Shown here: positions 23,494 to 37,600 of the stretch, in pieces
Layout of the letters: each line of letters starts with the position of its first letter
Position numbering within the stretch: position 1 is the stretch's first letter
NCBI GenBank assembly: GCA_946803715.1
Contig: CAMPET010000233.1
Location: forward strand, 13,900 to 77,899
Origin: Beroe ovata
Lineage: Eukaryota > Ctenophora > Nuda > Beroida > Beroidae
Direction: 5' to 3'
Length of the DNA: 64,000 nt
Position numbers and translations under genes: made by a program
Notes under the pieces: generated by a model
What the model was told of the DNA's origin: nothing
Database searches by the model: none
Seen by the model: only the letters and a program-made list of their open reading frames with translations

Positions 23494-25067
23494 ATGACAA
23501 GTAAAGACGTTGGGAGTGCTGATAACAATGAGGATAGTTTCAGGGAGTTTGACAAAGAAAATACAGAAAGAAGTGAAGTGAACAAAGAAAACAAGAAAGA
23601 AAAGAGAGCCTGGACTATTGATGACTTTGAAATAGGTTATAAGCAATATGCAATTGGAACTGAGGCAACTGCTTAAATTTCACCAATCTCATAATTACTT
23701 ACTGTTGATCCATGAATCAGTGCATGTAACTGTAATTCTTAGTTGATTATTTATTCTCGTGGCACAGCTATGCAGTCATATATATATATTGATGTGCCAC
23801 TATAATCTCAAAATTTGATTTATGGTCATTGTGTTTCAGGTAAGCCATTGGGAAAAGGAAAGTTTGGCAAGGTTTATCTGGCTCGCGAGAAGAAGAGTCG
23901 TTTTGTTGTAGCAATTAAGTGTTTGGAAAAGGCAGAGTTGACAAAAAATGATGTCATGCATCAACTGAAACGGGAATTAGAAATACAATGCCGACTCAGG
24001 CATCCCAACATCATCCGTCTTTACGGTTACTTTCATGATGCAGGTAAGAAAACAAAAAATTGTGCGGAATTTTGTTTGATACACTGACATGATCCAGTTT
24101 TAATGATGTTTTACGCATTGATGACTTTGAGGTTGACTGTGGCTTATTTCAGCTAAAATCTATATCGTTCTTGAATATGCCAGAGAAGGCGACATATACA
24201 GACATCTCAGGAGATTGAAAAAGTTTGATGACAAGACTGCAGCCACCCTCATTTCCCAACTAGCGTCAGCTCTCATGTATATTCACAATCACAATGTCCT
24301 TCACAGAGATATAAAGCCAGAGAACATTCTCCTTGGCACAGAACCCGGTTAGAACATTTTCTCGTACTAGGAGCGAATGCATCTTAGAAAACTAGAAATG
24401 ATCAAAATACTTCCTTCATTTGAAGCATAAATCAATTATGCTTAGGTTCAAATGAGAACTTGCTACTAAAACTAGGCGACTTTGGTTGGTCTATTCACTC
24501 GCCCGACTCTAGAAGAGTGACACTTTGTGGGACTGTGGATTATTTACCTCCAGAAATGGTTGATAATAAGCAGGTAGCATTATTTCCCGCAATAATGTGG
24601 CCTTTGACATTTGTTGACTTGTGACTTACAAGTTGTTAGTTCCAACAGTGAATCATGGAAGTCGACCATCGTAGAGTTTTAACTTTATTAAGGACACCTC
24701 CTATCCTCCAGTACGACACTAATGTGGATGTATGGTGTCTTGGAGTGCTACTATTCGAGTTTCTGGTGGGAAAACCTCCCTTTGAACTTCCCACAACAAC
24801 TGAAACACTGAGTTCAATCAAGCGGTGTGATGTGAGTTTCTGCAAAAATATTTTCACCAGAAGTTTATCCTTCAGTTCATACACCCAATTGAATCACTTT
24901 TACCTTTTCAGTATGCAATCCCAGATTTTGTTGATAATGATGCCCGGGACCTCATTTCGAAAATTCTCGTAGCTGACTCTAAGAAAAGGCCAAGTCTACA
25001 GCAAATATTGGACCATCCATGGGTGGTGAAAAACGCTCAATCAAAGTTACAGATTCCAGAAAGTTAG
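23494..25067 (+). CDS. AURK: Aurora kinase
   Basis: Aurora Ser/Thr kinases control centrosomes, spindle and cytokinesis. Six exons (23494-23635, 23840-24043, 24153-24347, 24446-24573, 24712-24831, 24912-25067) join cleanly into 314 aa. After a 47-residue charged N-terminus come the family signature [23 protein letters not shown] (split here: WTIDDFEIG / [15 protein letters not shown], Gly loop), VAIK (catalytic Lys), [11 protein letters not shown] (catalytic loop), LGDFGWS (DFG) and the Aurora activation segment [17 protein letters not shown]. The usual RRTT is RRVT, keeping the second, phosphorylated Thr. The protein ends in DHPWVVKNA. All kinase residues look intact. Whether it is Aurora A or B type cannot be told here; early animals often have one. 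It starts 229 bp after the TRAPPC14-like gene, and its Met is 3 nt after TTTTCAG. Confidence 0.93.
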
Positions 25068-25602
25068 ATTAGCTTCATTGAATAGAAATATTTTTAAGTG
25101 ATGAAACCTCTGCCATGTTGTGGCGGGATAATTGAGTAAAATATGAAGGTATCGCATTTGGTTTTTACAACATGCATGAAAAAGCATATTGCCTATCCTA
25201 ATTTCTTGCATATGCCTAAAATTGCAGTAGATCGGATTGATAACGGAAATTCCCCTTAAGTTTTCGGGCATCAGTTTGATATGCGAATGCCTCGATAGGT
25301 AGTCATAGTCTGATTGGTACTTCTACTTATCTCAATACCTAAATAGATTCTGACGTTCTATGAGAATCATGTAAATATCTTGTGTTTACTATATTATGAG
25401 TATTGAGTATATATGGCATTCATTTCAATTAGTAACGTTTAGCTAAACGTTTAGAATAATTGCACAATTTCGCGAATGACCATTATGGACAACCCCTTGC
25501 CTTGATAGACTGTGTAAGATATTTGACTTTGATTGTTATAGAGTTTAAAGGTTTACCTTTCTATTCTGAGGTTCAGATGATTGGTACATCCCCAACTTGG
25601 AA

Positions 25603-28333
25603 ATGTCTGATCGTATGAGCAGAAGCGCCAAAGGCTCGATGTTCGATGGGCTCCAGATATTTGGCAAAACAGATGCAAAGTTTTCTCTCACCAACTCCTT
25701 TCATTCTGAAACATCGTCCTCGAGTAGTCGACCTTTGGTGAATTCAAATTATGCTTTCAGTAATTCTGCTCCCCCTACTCAATGTCATTCACTTCCGGGA
25801 AATATCAGAGAAGAAGAGGGGGAAGAAGTACCTCCGAACTACTTCCCCATTGAACCTATGTCCCTCAATGTCAGAACACCATCCGTTATGGACGCCCTTG
25901 GCAGGATTCGTCTCCTCAATCCACCAGTTCCAAATGCCAATGCAGCCAATCATTCCAATAAGAATTCAAATCCAAACATTATTCGATCGGCAAATCAGCC
26001 GACCACTAAACAAAGAATTGACCGAGACGTTGTATCAAGCAACTCTGAGCAAGGAGTTGCGACGAATTCATTCTCTAGGCTCCCACCATTTCCAAGCACT
26101 TCGGTAGACGATCCAGAAATATGCGAACCTCAAGCGAAAACCAAGTCGGATCTATTGACAGATTTCTTCAATAATGCACGTGAAGAGATCAAACAATTCG
26201 AGGCAGACCTTGAAAAGTGCCAAGCAGAACACAAGACAATTTGTGATTCAGTGTTAGAAAAAATCAAATCCTCGGAGGACTTTGTAAAAACTTCAGCTCT
26301 TATTTCTATTCAGAAACTGATGACTTTCGAGACGTCAGCCCAGCGCATAACAGAACTCAAATCACAAATTGAGGAGTCGATCGAAGGAAGTCGTTTTGAA
26401 GAAGCTGAAATCTTACAGAGCGAATTTGATGAGATTACAGAAGTATTGAATCAATGTAGACTCTTTCAGTTTCAATCACCCAGTCATATAAGAGCAACAG
26501 GTAAGGCAACAATCACGACCATCTTTAAAAATTCAATGCAAATTAGGTATACCTATTTCCAAGGATCGACCGGGATCGCTTTTTCAGCCGGGACCGGGAC
26601 CGGGACCGGGATCGGCAAAAAGTGCCGGGACCGGGATTTTGCCGGGACCGGGACTATAACCGNATTGATTCGATGAAAGAGTACTGTATGTCGCTTGATG
26701 AACTATCAACCAGATTCGCTGCCCTATCCAAGAAGATTGAAGTTAAATACACTTCCAAAATTGAGAAACGAAAGCAAGAAATTGAGAGTTCTCGAAACAT
26801 GCTCGATTGCAAGATAAAACATTTCAACATTGATAACGAATACCTTAATCAGAAAGAAGCATCTTTAAGGAGTGAGCTGAAAGTTAACTCAGATGATCAC
26901 ACGTTGCAGGTGTCGGCTTTTTGCATCTGATAAGCGAATATATGTAGATATGGGGTTTTAATGATTTTTTTTAAATCAAACGCTTGCCAATCTTCTTGTT
27001 GACCCCTTCAATCCCAGATGCAGTACCAAGACGAACAACTCGACGAAGTTCAGAGGGAAATTCGAGACCTCGAGGAAAGATTAAAAGCACTCAAGCTACG
27101 AGAGAAAGCGATACTTGCTGAGAAGCAGAAATTGAGTAAAGAAAAGGGGGACTTTGAGACGAGTTATAAACTGCAGTATTCAAATTGGCAAGAAGAAAAG
27201 GCGAAAATGGAAGCCAAAAACAAGAGTTTGGATGAAGAAAAGAAAAAGCTGCAAAATAGAACTGAAGAATTTGATATTTTCTCGTCTAACCTTGACAACG
27301 TCAAAAAATCGCAAGATCAAATTTATGATAAGCTTGTGAAATACAAAAGTGAGACATGCAATTCTATATCAAATGGGGAGAGCCTGATAGTGAATGAGGT
27401 TCATGTTATGGTAAATTCAGAGACGCCACGCTCATTGGAAATACCTCAGAGCCTATCTACTGCAGTCAGTGAAATTGCATCACATAGAATATCAATAAAG
27501 GACAAATGTGAAGAAGTATTCACTTTGCAACGAGAGCTTACTAAGGTCACCAATGAACAACTGATAAATGATTCTCATATGGAAAATGTTGTGAGATTGA
27601 AGGGTGAGGCAATCAACAGGAAACAGTTTCAAAAAGCGTCTCGGCTGGCCGCAGAGATAGCTAAACTCGAAGAAAATCGTGTTGACATAAATAAGAATCT
27701 TCTTGCTGTTGAGGGAAAAAAGACTCTTGTCGAAAAGGAACTAGAATCTTTGGAAGCCGAAATGAAGGTGCTTGAAAAGGAAGCTGCAAAGTTGCAGTAT
27801 AGTTTTGATGAAGATTGTCGACAGCAGCTGGAATTAACACTGCAAAATACGATTGATGTATTGAAGGGATTACCGCCTGATATGACCGCTATTTCAAGGA
27901 GTATTTTGGTAACTATCTGGTTAATGATATTTTAATTAATGCCGCATAGCAGTAATATTTTGAATAATTTTGAATTTAAAATTATATGGTCCCCTAAATT
28001 GAACAATGATCTTCTTTTCAGGAATACGACGCTTACTATATATTTGCCTTCCTGAAAATGATTCGACATAGGAGCAAGTCCGGCTCCAATGAACAGGAAA
28101 CTGTTTTTCCTCTCTTGAACGAAGAAGATGAACGTATTATCGGAAATCTGCGTGCAAAGGTAGGGTCGGAAACTATTATGTTCCGTGAAAAGGCAATTGA
28201 GTTGAAGGAGAAGATTGACCAAGCTCTGAGGAATGAGGACTTTAAAACAGCGGAAGACTTGAATTCTCAATATGAGGTTATATCAGGGTTTGATAGCTCG
28301 TCTGGAGAAGATGATGTTATACTCATAACGTAG
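25603..28333 (+). CDS. Coiled-coil protein with repeated UVR-like helical hairpins
   Basis: Modelled exons are 25603-26500, about 26671-26909, 27018-27908 and 28022-28333, roughly 780 aa. The N-terminal ~170 residues are Ser/Asn/Pro-rich and disordered. The rest is long coiled coil. Three segments share the pattern of the UVR motif (helix, F-x-x-A-x-x-L, helix): one with GSRFEEAEILQSEFDEI, one with RKQFQKASRLAAEI and one with NEDFKTAEDLNSQYEVI near the C-terminus. I cannot name the family; a scaffold or cytoskeletal role would be inference. The frame stays open upstream of the first Met to an AG acceptor, so a 5' exon may exist. The second exon's start is uncertain because a (CCGGGA)n tract and a single N (26663) lie at the boundary. 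It sits between Aurora and XRN1 on the same strand. Confidence 0.65.
26587..26655. repeat. (GGGACC)n repeat, G-quadruplex-capable
   Basis: Hexamer GGGACC repeats with four closely spaced GGG runs lie within the intron between the first two exons of the coiled-coil gene, just before a single N at 26663. The plus strand, and so the pre-mRNA, carries the G-rich side. Confidence 0.85.
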
Positions 28334-28634
28334 ATCGTAGATTTACCAATTTCCTAGGGACCAGACTATTTTTTCGTGAGGTCCAGTTTTCGTGTTTGGT
28401 ATTTGGATGGCTTTTTGTATAGAAATTGTGTATTTTTTTCTTGATGTTATTCCATGGCAATTGGCATTGTGACGCACGAGCGACTTAATCGAATATACAT
28501 GTTGTCATGCTTTTATTGAAAAAACAGATGAACACCTTCCACTTGACTGTATAATAATTGTCAATTGATCGAACATTTTAACATATGTATTTTAAGCTAA
28601 CCCTGATATGCTTCATGTAGACGGTAGATGAGAT
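28334..28634. other. Short 301-bp spacer upstream of XRN1
   Basis: Only about 300 bp separate the coiled-coil stop from the XRN1 Met. No CpG island or TATA-like promoter is evident. TAG acceptor-like dinucleotides lie 8-16 nt before the ATG. Confidence 0.5.
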
Positions 28635-31600
28635 ATGGGAGTGCCAAAATTCTACCGATGGATATCCGAGAGGTATCCTTGTCTCAGCCAAGTTATCAAG
28701 GAATATCAGATACCTGAGTTTGACAACATGTATCTTGATATGAACGGTCAGTTTGTTTGATGAATATCCCGTCTTCAATTCTAGATCCCCATTTGGAAAC
28801 TCTTTAGCAAACTGAAGTTCATAGGAAACCTTTTTATCGATATAAATAGCTCGATTTGTCAGGTATTATTCATCCCTGTTCACACCCCAACGATGAAGAT
28901 GCTCACTTTAGAATCTCTGAAAAAGAAATTTTCCAGAACATCTTCAACTACATTGAGGTACCTAGTTTCGACTAACTATATCCTTTGAATTTAGCAGTTC
29001 CTATGACAACAAAGATTTGATGTTGCTTCTGGTGATGAATTTGATTAATTCAATGATTATTTGCCAGTGTTTATTCCGACTGATTAAGCCGAAGAAGCTG
29101 TTTTTCATGGCTGTTGATGGAGTGGCTCCCAGGGCCAAGATGAATCAGCAAAGAGCTAGGAGATTCAGGTAGAGAGAGTAGCAGGGATCCATGATACGCG
29201 TTGGAAACCTCCGTTTCGTGAAGCATATTCCATTTATTGTCGAAGCTTATGCAATAGAAATGCCTTTATTTATTTCGTATAATTCGGACGTGAAACGACG
29301 TCATTTATCACCAATAATGGCATGTTAATAATAGGTCTGCGTACGATGCTGAAGAACAGCGAAAAGCAGCCTTAGCCAAGGGAGAGATTTTACCCGATGA
29401 GGAGAAGTTTGATTCCAACTGTATCACTCCAGGTAAATATCATGATGTGTGAGCTTGGATTTATGCCAGCCATACTTGCCATAAGTCAAGCTGTGGCATA
29501 TTCAATATTGTGTAGAGTTTGCTGCTTGAAAATTGATCTCTCTATTCTGGTTCTTAAGCTTCCCATATTCTATTGTTGTGGCTTACCAATCCTTTATTTC
29601 TATCTTTTTAAGCTTCCTGAAAATTGGCAACTGTCAGGTACTGAGTTCATGTGTAAACTCCACGAACAACTGAAGTATTTCATTAACAAGAAGATGAGTT
29701 CGGACCCCGCCTGGCAGAAAGTTAAAGTCATCCTCTCTGGTCATAATGTGAGTTAATTGAGTTAATTGGTCAGCGCTAAAGGTTCGAATGATAGGTAATG
29801 AGTCAAAGAGACATTGACGAGGAGTTGTTTTATACTTAATTAGCCAATTTGGCAGCGGGTCAGTAAGTGACGATCAATTACCAATCAATTAACATCAGGT
29901 ACCTGGTGAAGGGGAACACAAGATAATGGAGTATCTGAGATACTCACAACAACAACCCGACTACGATCCCAATACTCGACACTGTCTCTACGGGCTGGAT
30001 GCTGACCTGGTGTGTATTATGATATGGCTGATATGATGATTAACTACCTAATTGATAATTCATCACTCATGAACAATTACCTATATAAGTCGCAAACCTC
30101 TCTGAAATGGGGGGCGCAATCATGTCAAACTTTCAAACGATTGCACTGACTAATCCTCTAACTTATTGAGTTAGAGTTAACTCAATTAAGTAACAATTGA
30201 TGAACTCTCATAAACTTGTCACAATCCTCATCCCCCCTCTCCTCAGATATTCCTGGGTCTCGCTGCTCACGAGCTCCACTTCTCTCTTCTCCGGGAGGAA
30301 GTGAAGTTCGGCAAGACACAGAAGAGGATCACAACCGCGGAGGAACAGTGTTTTCATCTCCTTCACCTGTCACTGTTTAGAGAGTATATTGACAAGGAAT
30401 TCCAGTGTTTGAAGGTATTGGAATAGGTAGTTGCTTCAGAAATTCATTTGATTTTGATTTTCCGAGACTTTTGATTTTCCGAGACTTTTGATTTTCCGAG
30501 ACTTTTGATTTTCCGAGACTTTTACTAATATTTACCTACTTACATAAAAGTTTCCCGTTAATATTTTTCCTGTATTTCGAACGACGATGCAAATTCTTGA
30601 CTTGAACACCGCAACTCAGGGAAGTCTTATTCATTTATCTGGCTTTCTGACGACTCTTTTTTTCAGGTAAGTCTCGGTGATGGCTACGATCTGGACTGTA
30701 TTATTGACGATTTCATCCTCATGAGTTTCCTTGTCGGTAATGACTTCATCCCTCACCTCCCCGACTTCCACATCCACGCTGGCAGTCTGCCAATCCTGTG
30801 GAAAACGTACAAAGAAGTCCGGCCCAACCTTGACGGTAGGTACACTACGATGGATGACATGACTGATCATAGATTTTTGGTTTACACTGTGAATGAAAGA
30901 ATGGAGCTATTAGTTTGTTTATTGTTACGATTTGTGCGCAATGTTGCAGGTTATTTACATGAGCATGGGAACATGAATATGAAGCGCTTTGCAACTTATC
31001 TTGAGGTGCTTTCAAGGTAAGTTGTAGTACCTTTGGTGTTTATATCATTATTACCTATTCAATATTCATATTATTTCATCGATATTATATCCATAACACG
31101 TCATGATTCTGTTCAGGTTTGACATGGAAAGGTTTGAGGTTCAGTATGAGGACATAAAGTGGATGGCAGGCAAAGCTGAGGAGAGGAGGAGTAAGGCAGA
31201 TAAGCAATCTGAGACTGACAGAGTGAGTAGCCATCGTCCATCATGATATTGCTACAAAACTCTGTTCATATGAAGATATGAGGCCTCATACTCATAACCG
31301 GTGTTTAAATGAGCGTGGGATAAAGTGATAAACCATCATTCGTTTTGAATTTCATGATCTGCCACGACAATCTTCACTCTTGAAGTGTCTCCTTCAACTC
31401 CTCTACCGTAGTTGAAGGAGAAGTTTGGTGCCATGATGATGATGGATAGTGAGGAAGAGGAAGATAGTGACGAAGAGGAGGACATGATAGAGAACGAGTT
31501 CAAAATCCAGAAGAAGAGGTGAACAATTTTGTGACGAGAATTGGAGACCTTTCGATAACTAGATCAATGAAGTTTGATTGGGTTTTGAATAGATTAGAGC

Positions 31601-34600
31601 TGAATATTGTAGTTGACATCTTGACAGAGTACAGTCGTATTCTGGACGAATCAATCACGGTATTCTCCTACATCACTCATCAGTACATCAAGTTTCTGTT
31701 TTGAATTCGAAGTTTTTGTTTTGAAGTTTTTGTTTTGAATTCGAAAACTTGCACTTTACAGGTACTACATGGAAAAGTTCCGAAAGTCAAAGGATGAAAT
31801 TGGGGAGTTCAAGAAGGAGATCGGGTTCAAATACGTGGAGGGTCTGAACTGGATTTTACAGTACTACTTCCAGGGTGTGCCAAGCTGGAGCTGGTGAGTG
31901 GTGTCAGTAGGTTAGGTGGTGTCGGTGACAGGTGTCAATACGTGAATTGGTGTCAGTGACTGGTGTCAATACGTGAATTGGTGTCAGTGAGTTGAGTGGG
32001 GTGTCGACAAGTAAAGTGGTGTCAATGAGCTGAGGGGTGTCAACAAATAAAATGGTGTCGACAATTAAAGTGGTGTCAATGAGTCGAGTGGTGTCCAAAT
32101 GATGTTGACCCCCGGTATCACCCCAGGTTCTACCCCTACCACTACGCTCCCTACCTCTCTGATCTGGAGGCTGTTTCGGACATGGTGATCGATCTCGACC
32201 TCTCCGAGCCGTTTTCTCCCTTCCAGCAACTCATGGCTGTCCTGCCCCCGGGTAGTAGCAAGCTGCTGCCTTCTGTACTTCAGGTAACTACCCATCACTC
32301 CAAAATGTAGTGAGACTGTCAGTTGACCCAGCTGATTGTGGCGCTGCGGTGGCGTTCTCGTGGCGTTGCTGTTCTGAGGAATGCCCATATTTCTATTCTA
32401 CAGCATTGAATCCGACAAAATACGGCACGTTTTTCAAGACATCCCAAATTAAACTTTTCTTAGCTCTATTCTCGTGTTTTCAGGAGCTATATAAAGAATC
32501 CTCCCCGATTGAGGATTTCTACCCTGGAACATTCGAGACGGATCTCAATGGGAAGAAGCAAGAGTGGGAGGCTGTAGTGCTTATTCCCTTCATTGATGAG
32601 GTACATTACTCCTTTTCACATTACTCCTTTTCACATTACTCCTTTTCACATTACTCCTTTCCACATTACTCCTTTTCACAACTCAGCAATTTCGTCTTGG
32701 AAATATGATGTGGTCATATCATGGATAGCTTTAATTTTCTACTTGATTTTATTAAGTTGCCAATTTCTAGACATACATGAATAGATCTCTTGTTCTGAAA
32801 ATAGATTATCTTATTGTGAAAGGAACGTACATAATAATCAATATATCGTGCAATAAATAGCAGCTACTATTATTTAGCTCACAAAACGGAGTTCACTGTA
32901 TGTGCTCAGTGAACACGTACATAGAATAATGATCGAGAAATCCACTGCATCCCCCTCATTCCCTCCTCTCCTCAGACCCGACTGATAGCTGCAATGGAGG
33001 ACCCCCTATCCACTATGACAGATGACGAGAAGGCCCGGAACAGTCACGGACCGTGTGTCATCGGGATTCACGATGAAAATGTCAAGGACCTCTACCCGAG
33101 TTCTCTACCGTCAGCCTTCCCCGATATTCAACCTTCTCATACCAGGTATAGAACTGGGCAACGTCTTTTTAGGACCACATCCGAAATCGCAAAATGTAGC
33201 TCCTTATTGAACTCGAAATAAAAAGCTCAATGGAAGTCTGTCTACTACCGTAAACTCTGTTATCCCATTTCACAGATCTATGGATTTTAATCGCTGACTT
33301 CAGATTTACCCCTGACAATTTCCATTGTTGCAGGATGCAGTATGTGGACAAGTATCATTTCCGAATACCTGGAAACGAGTTATCGTTTACGGTACCGGAT
33401 AAGTCCACTGATCCGTTCAGAATGGGATTCCCATCAGCTAGACACCTCAAACATACAGTGAGTTGACACCACAAACAAACTGTGAGTCGACACCACTAAC
33501 ATACAGTGAGTTGACACCACTAGCAAGCCGTGAGTTGACACCACTATCATACAGTGAGTTGACACCACTATCAAACTGTGAGTTGACACCACTAATCACT
33601 ATCTCGATAGTCAATATCTCGGTGGGCAGTGGCATTGACACCACTCCGAGTTTGTTGACATTCCAATTTCCAATCAATAACTATCATACTGACTTTGACC
33701 ACGTTATGTTTATTGCTGCCACCATCATCATCAATAACCGCACCACCACTGTTGACACATATATCTTTGACACCACATCTCCCCTGACACCACATTGCCC
33801 CTTACAGGCTGCATTCGAGATGGCCGGATGTAAGATATTCCAGTTCGCTAGCAAGGATGCTAACTGTATCCTGAGTATCGACCCCCAGACAGTGCGTCCA
33901 CTAGAGGAGTACCAGACCCTTATCGGGGAGACTGTGTACGTGGAGTATCCGCACCTTGTAGAGGCACTCGTAGTCGGTGAGTGGAACTTGTATAAACTTA
34001 CCTTTTAGACCTCACCTTTTAAACCTACCTAATACCCGGGTTTATAGAGTTTAGAGGAATCACTAGGAATCACTAGGATCATTAGGGAGAAACATAATCC
34101 TGTAAGTGATTTAAGTTAAGTGATTTAAATTAAGTGACTATCGATAATCGGCGTCCCCCATTTCCCGTCACTCTACCCTCTCCTCACTACTACCCTCTCC
34201 TCACTACTACCCTCTCCTCACTACTACCCTCTCCTCACTACAACCCTCTCCTCACTACAACCCTCTCCTCACTATATGATAACAGGTGTCCACACGGAAG
34301 AGTACAATTACCTGCTGGAGGACAAGTGTATCGTGAGGAAGCCCGCTATCCAGGGAAAGAAGGACTGCTTCAAGCATCTCAAGAGTAGAGAGTGTATATC
34401 GTGAGTGTTAGAGTACTAGACTGGGATTTTGAAGTAGAGAGATTATATATCGCCATATCCGATTTTTTATTCTGGCGATGTTAATTGTTGTTCGCTTCAA
34501 AAATTTGTGACCCCTCCTCAATGATACCGGTCTCGCAATTCTCAACCCTATCCTCAGTTTGAAAGGCCGATGGGGACTCGAGGTGGGCGATGTGAGGGTG

Positions 34601-37600
34601 ATGTTGAGCGTGCAGAAAATACGGGGGAAAGTGCCGACTTTCCGGGCCGAGGGCGAGGTTGAGATTGTGAAGCACTGGTGTGAGGAGAAGACGTATGTTC
34701 CTGGACAACTCGTTATTTCCGTGAGTAACTACTCCCTACCAGAGTACCAGGCAAGTTAGGTACCAGGGGATTGGGATAGAGGGATTGGGGATTAAGGGAT
34801 TGGGTACAGAGAGATTGAGGTGTACATTTGTGTAGAGACAATTAACTCTGATACAGCTGATAAGTGGCTATATTGCGGTCAGTTGTAATAGGTAGTGCAC
34901 TGGAATAAGAAATGGTGCAAATGCTATCTGTTTCGTCGTTAACGTATGCTATATGTTTCAGGGCATCGATCCACCCATCCCAGTGCAAGAAAAGTGTGAG
35001 AATATGAGTTTAGGGAGTGTTTTCCCAAAGGATGCCAAGGTTTTCGTTGTCTCTAATCCCGGTAAGATTTCGATATACCTGGGTTTAGCTTCCTATGATC
35101 ATACATCATATTCCAGCAAGCTTACTCGGGACCTCCATTTGGAACATAATCTGAAGTTCACGGCAGTTGCCTGCTGGGTTGAAAAAAAAGAATTCTTTGT
35201 CTTCTCGTGACAACAATAATTTACCAATGATACTCACAAACCAATGAAAATCAAGAAATGGTGCCACATGATAGATCAAAATATTGAACCTTCAACCTGA
35301 TGATTCGAGAATCTTTTTTCCCAGATTATACCCGTCCTAATTACTCAATTATTCTGTTTTCCTAATTCTGACCACTCAATTATTCTGTTTTTCTAATGCA
35401 GGCTACCCCGCTCTATACCTCTTCCCGGCAGGTTACGGTAGTATGGGCACAATACAGAGCGTGGAGGGTAACAGAGTCAAGGTACAGCTTGTTGTGGATG
35501 ATGAGCCCATGTTGGAGACTCTGAGAACCAGATTAGATGACTATGATGAGGAATGGGTGAGAGAGAGAGCACAGTGAAATTCGCCCTCATTATCCCTAGA
35601 AAATTATATATGTGTGAAATCAGTGCTGTTATATAATAGGAAACATTATAGGAAGTACATTCATACTTCATTGTCAATAAAAACATGATTTTCGAAATCT
35701 TTTCATACAAAGCTTCCTCGGCCCTCAAACCCAAATTTCTTAATGATATGTTCCCCTATTCTATGGACTGATTTGGTAGAGATATAATAGATCATCCGTT
35801 CTCAGTTTTATCCGCGGGAAATGTGCTCAGAGCTGGGAATATCACCGCTTCTTCTCAGCAAGATAACCTCCGCCTTCAAGATCTCTGTCGCCAACAAGAA
35901 GTTCGTATACACTAAACCTCAAATATCATTTGATCGTGTTTCTTCACCCTCTAAACAGGTCAAGAAGAGCTTTGATGTGTTCACTGTTCTTGGACTTTCC
36001 TGCGTCATGAATATCTCTCCATATTATGTTTTTCTGACATTGCAAGCGTCTTTGTGTCGTTAGGACGGGGTCCCTAAATGGCATAATCATGTCAAAATGT
36101 TGCTTTATTTTACCAATCAATGTTGCTCAAGGGCAACAATGTTGCTAAAAACAATTTTACTCTCAGTGGAGTTGGCAGTACGTCAATGAATATTGGCCTG
36201 AATATCAAGTACGCCAGCAAGGGACTCATGGCCCCTGACTACTCTAGGAAGATCGAGAACGGGTAGGTTTAACAAACTAGCTTTTCTCCGACAATACGAT
36301 GATATGATTTTTCTCATTTGTGAATGACATAATGATGAAATTGGTTCGTTGATGATTCCAAAATAGTTCCAAATTTGGAATTCACCGAACCCTGTTCTCA
36401 CGATTCTCCACCATAATTAGGGGGTGGCAGTACACGAAGGCACTCTTCACGATAGTCAAAGAGTACGTGGCCAAGTTTCCTGATCTGTTTAGAGAACTAG
36501 AGAACCACCTTAAGGAGGATATCATAAACGCATCGGAAATCGCAACAAAACTTGGTCCAAAGTTTAAGTAAGTACTGAGTTGAGAGGGGGGGGGTTTCTC
36601 GAAACAGACTTTTGAACTTTAGACTGCAAGATATTTAATCTTTTTATCAAAAACAGACTTGATAATCAGTCGCCTCAAGAAAAAACTCAAGTTCATCTTC
36701 AGTGTTGAAACTACAATATTTTATTATTATTATTATTTACATTAACAGACTTCCTGATCTTAGAGAAACAGTATTGATATTATTGAATTAGCTTTGCACC
36801 ACCGTGATCACTACTTACGATTCTCCAATTATCTGCCAGCTTAAGGAAGTATCTTGATGAGATAAGAGTGTACTTGAAGAGTCTCCCGGTCCACAACGCA
36901 AAGCTGGTCGGTGTTGGGAGTGAGGTGATCGGAACTAAACACATCCAGCAGATGCTCAAGGACATCCAGGAATATAAGGTTAGTTATAGAATTTCTTGTT
37001 TTGGTCGTTTTGTTAACCGAGAATCGAGGATATATGTAATGAGTCAGAGTTTGTAAAACCTCATCTTCCGGGCGTCTATGACATTTTGTGATATCCTATT
37101 CAGGTGACAGCATCAGTTCATGAAATGGTCGTGAAGGTGAAACCGAGGGTGCTATTCAATCCTGACTACCAGAACGGTTGGTGTGCTAAAAGCAACATTC
37201 ATCTTTCCAGTAGAAATATTTCCTTGTGTTTTACAAACCCACTATGATATTATCAGGTGTACTGCCCCCTGACGCTAAGGCAGATTTCTACCTCTTGGAT
37301 CGTGTGGTGAACGTTTGTGCCAGTCACTGTGTTCCCTTTGGGTACAAGGGCACCATCGTTGGCATCAGATATGGTGAGCAATATTGCACTCTGTCCTCTT
37401 TTTCGATCAGACCTTTTCCTCGAGGTCCTGTCACAGATCTTGCCCGAAGCAACTCTTGTACCTTATTTTCTTGCCTGAACCAACATTTCCCCAAATCGTG
37501 TGCGATTTTCCCCAAACAGGGCAGGAACGAACTGCGGACTCCACCAAATACGAAGTCCTGTTCGATGAACCGTTCATTGGGGGACTTCCCCTGGGCGATT

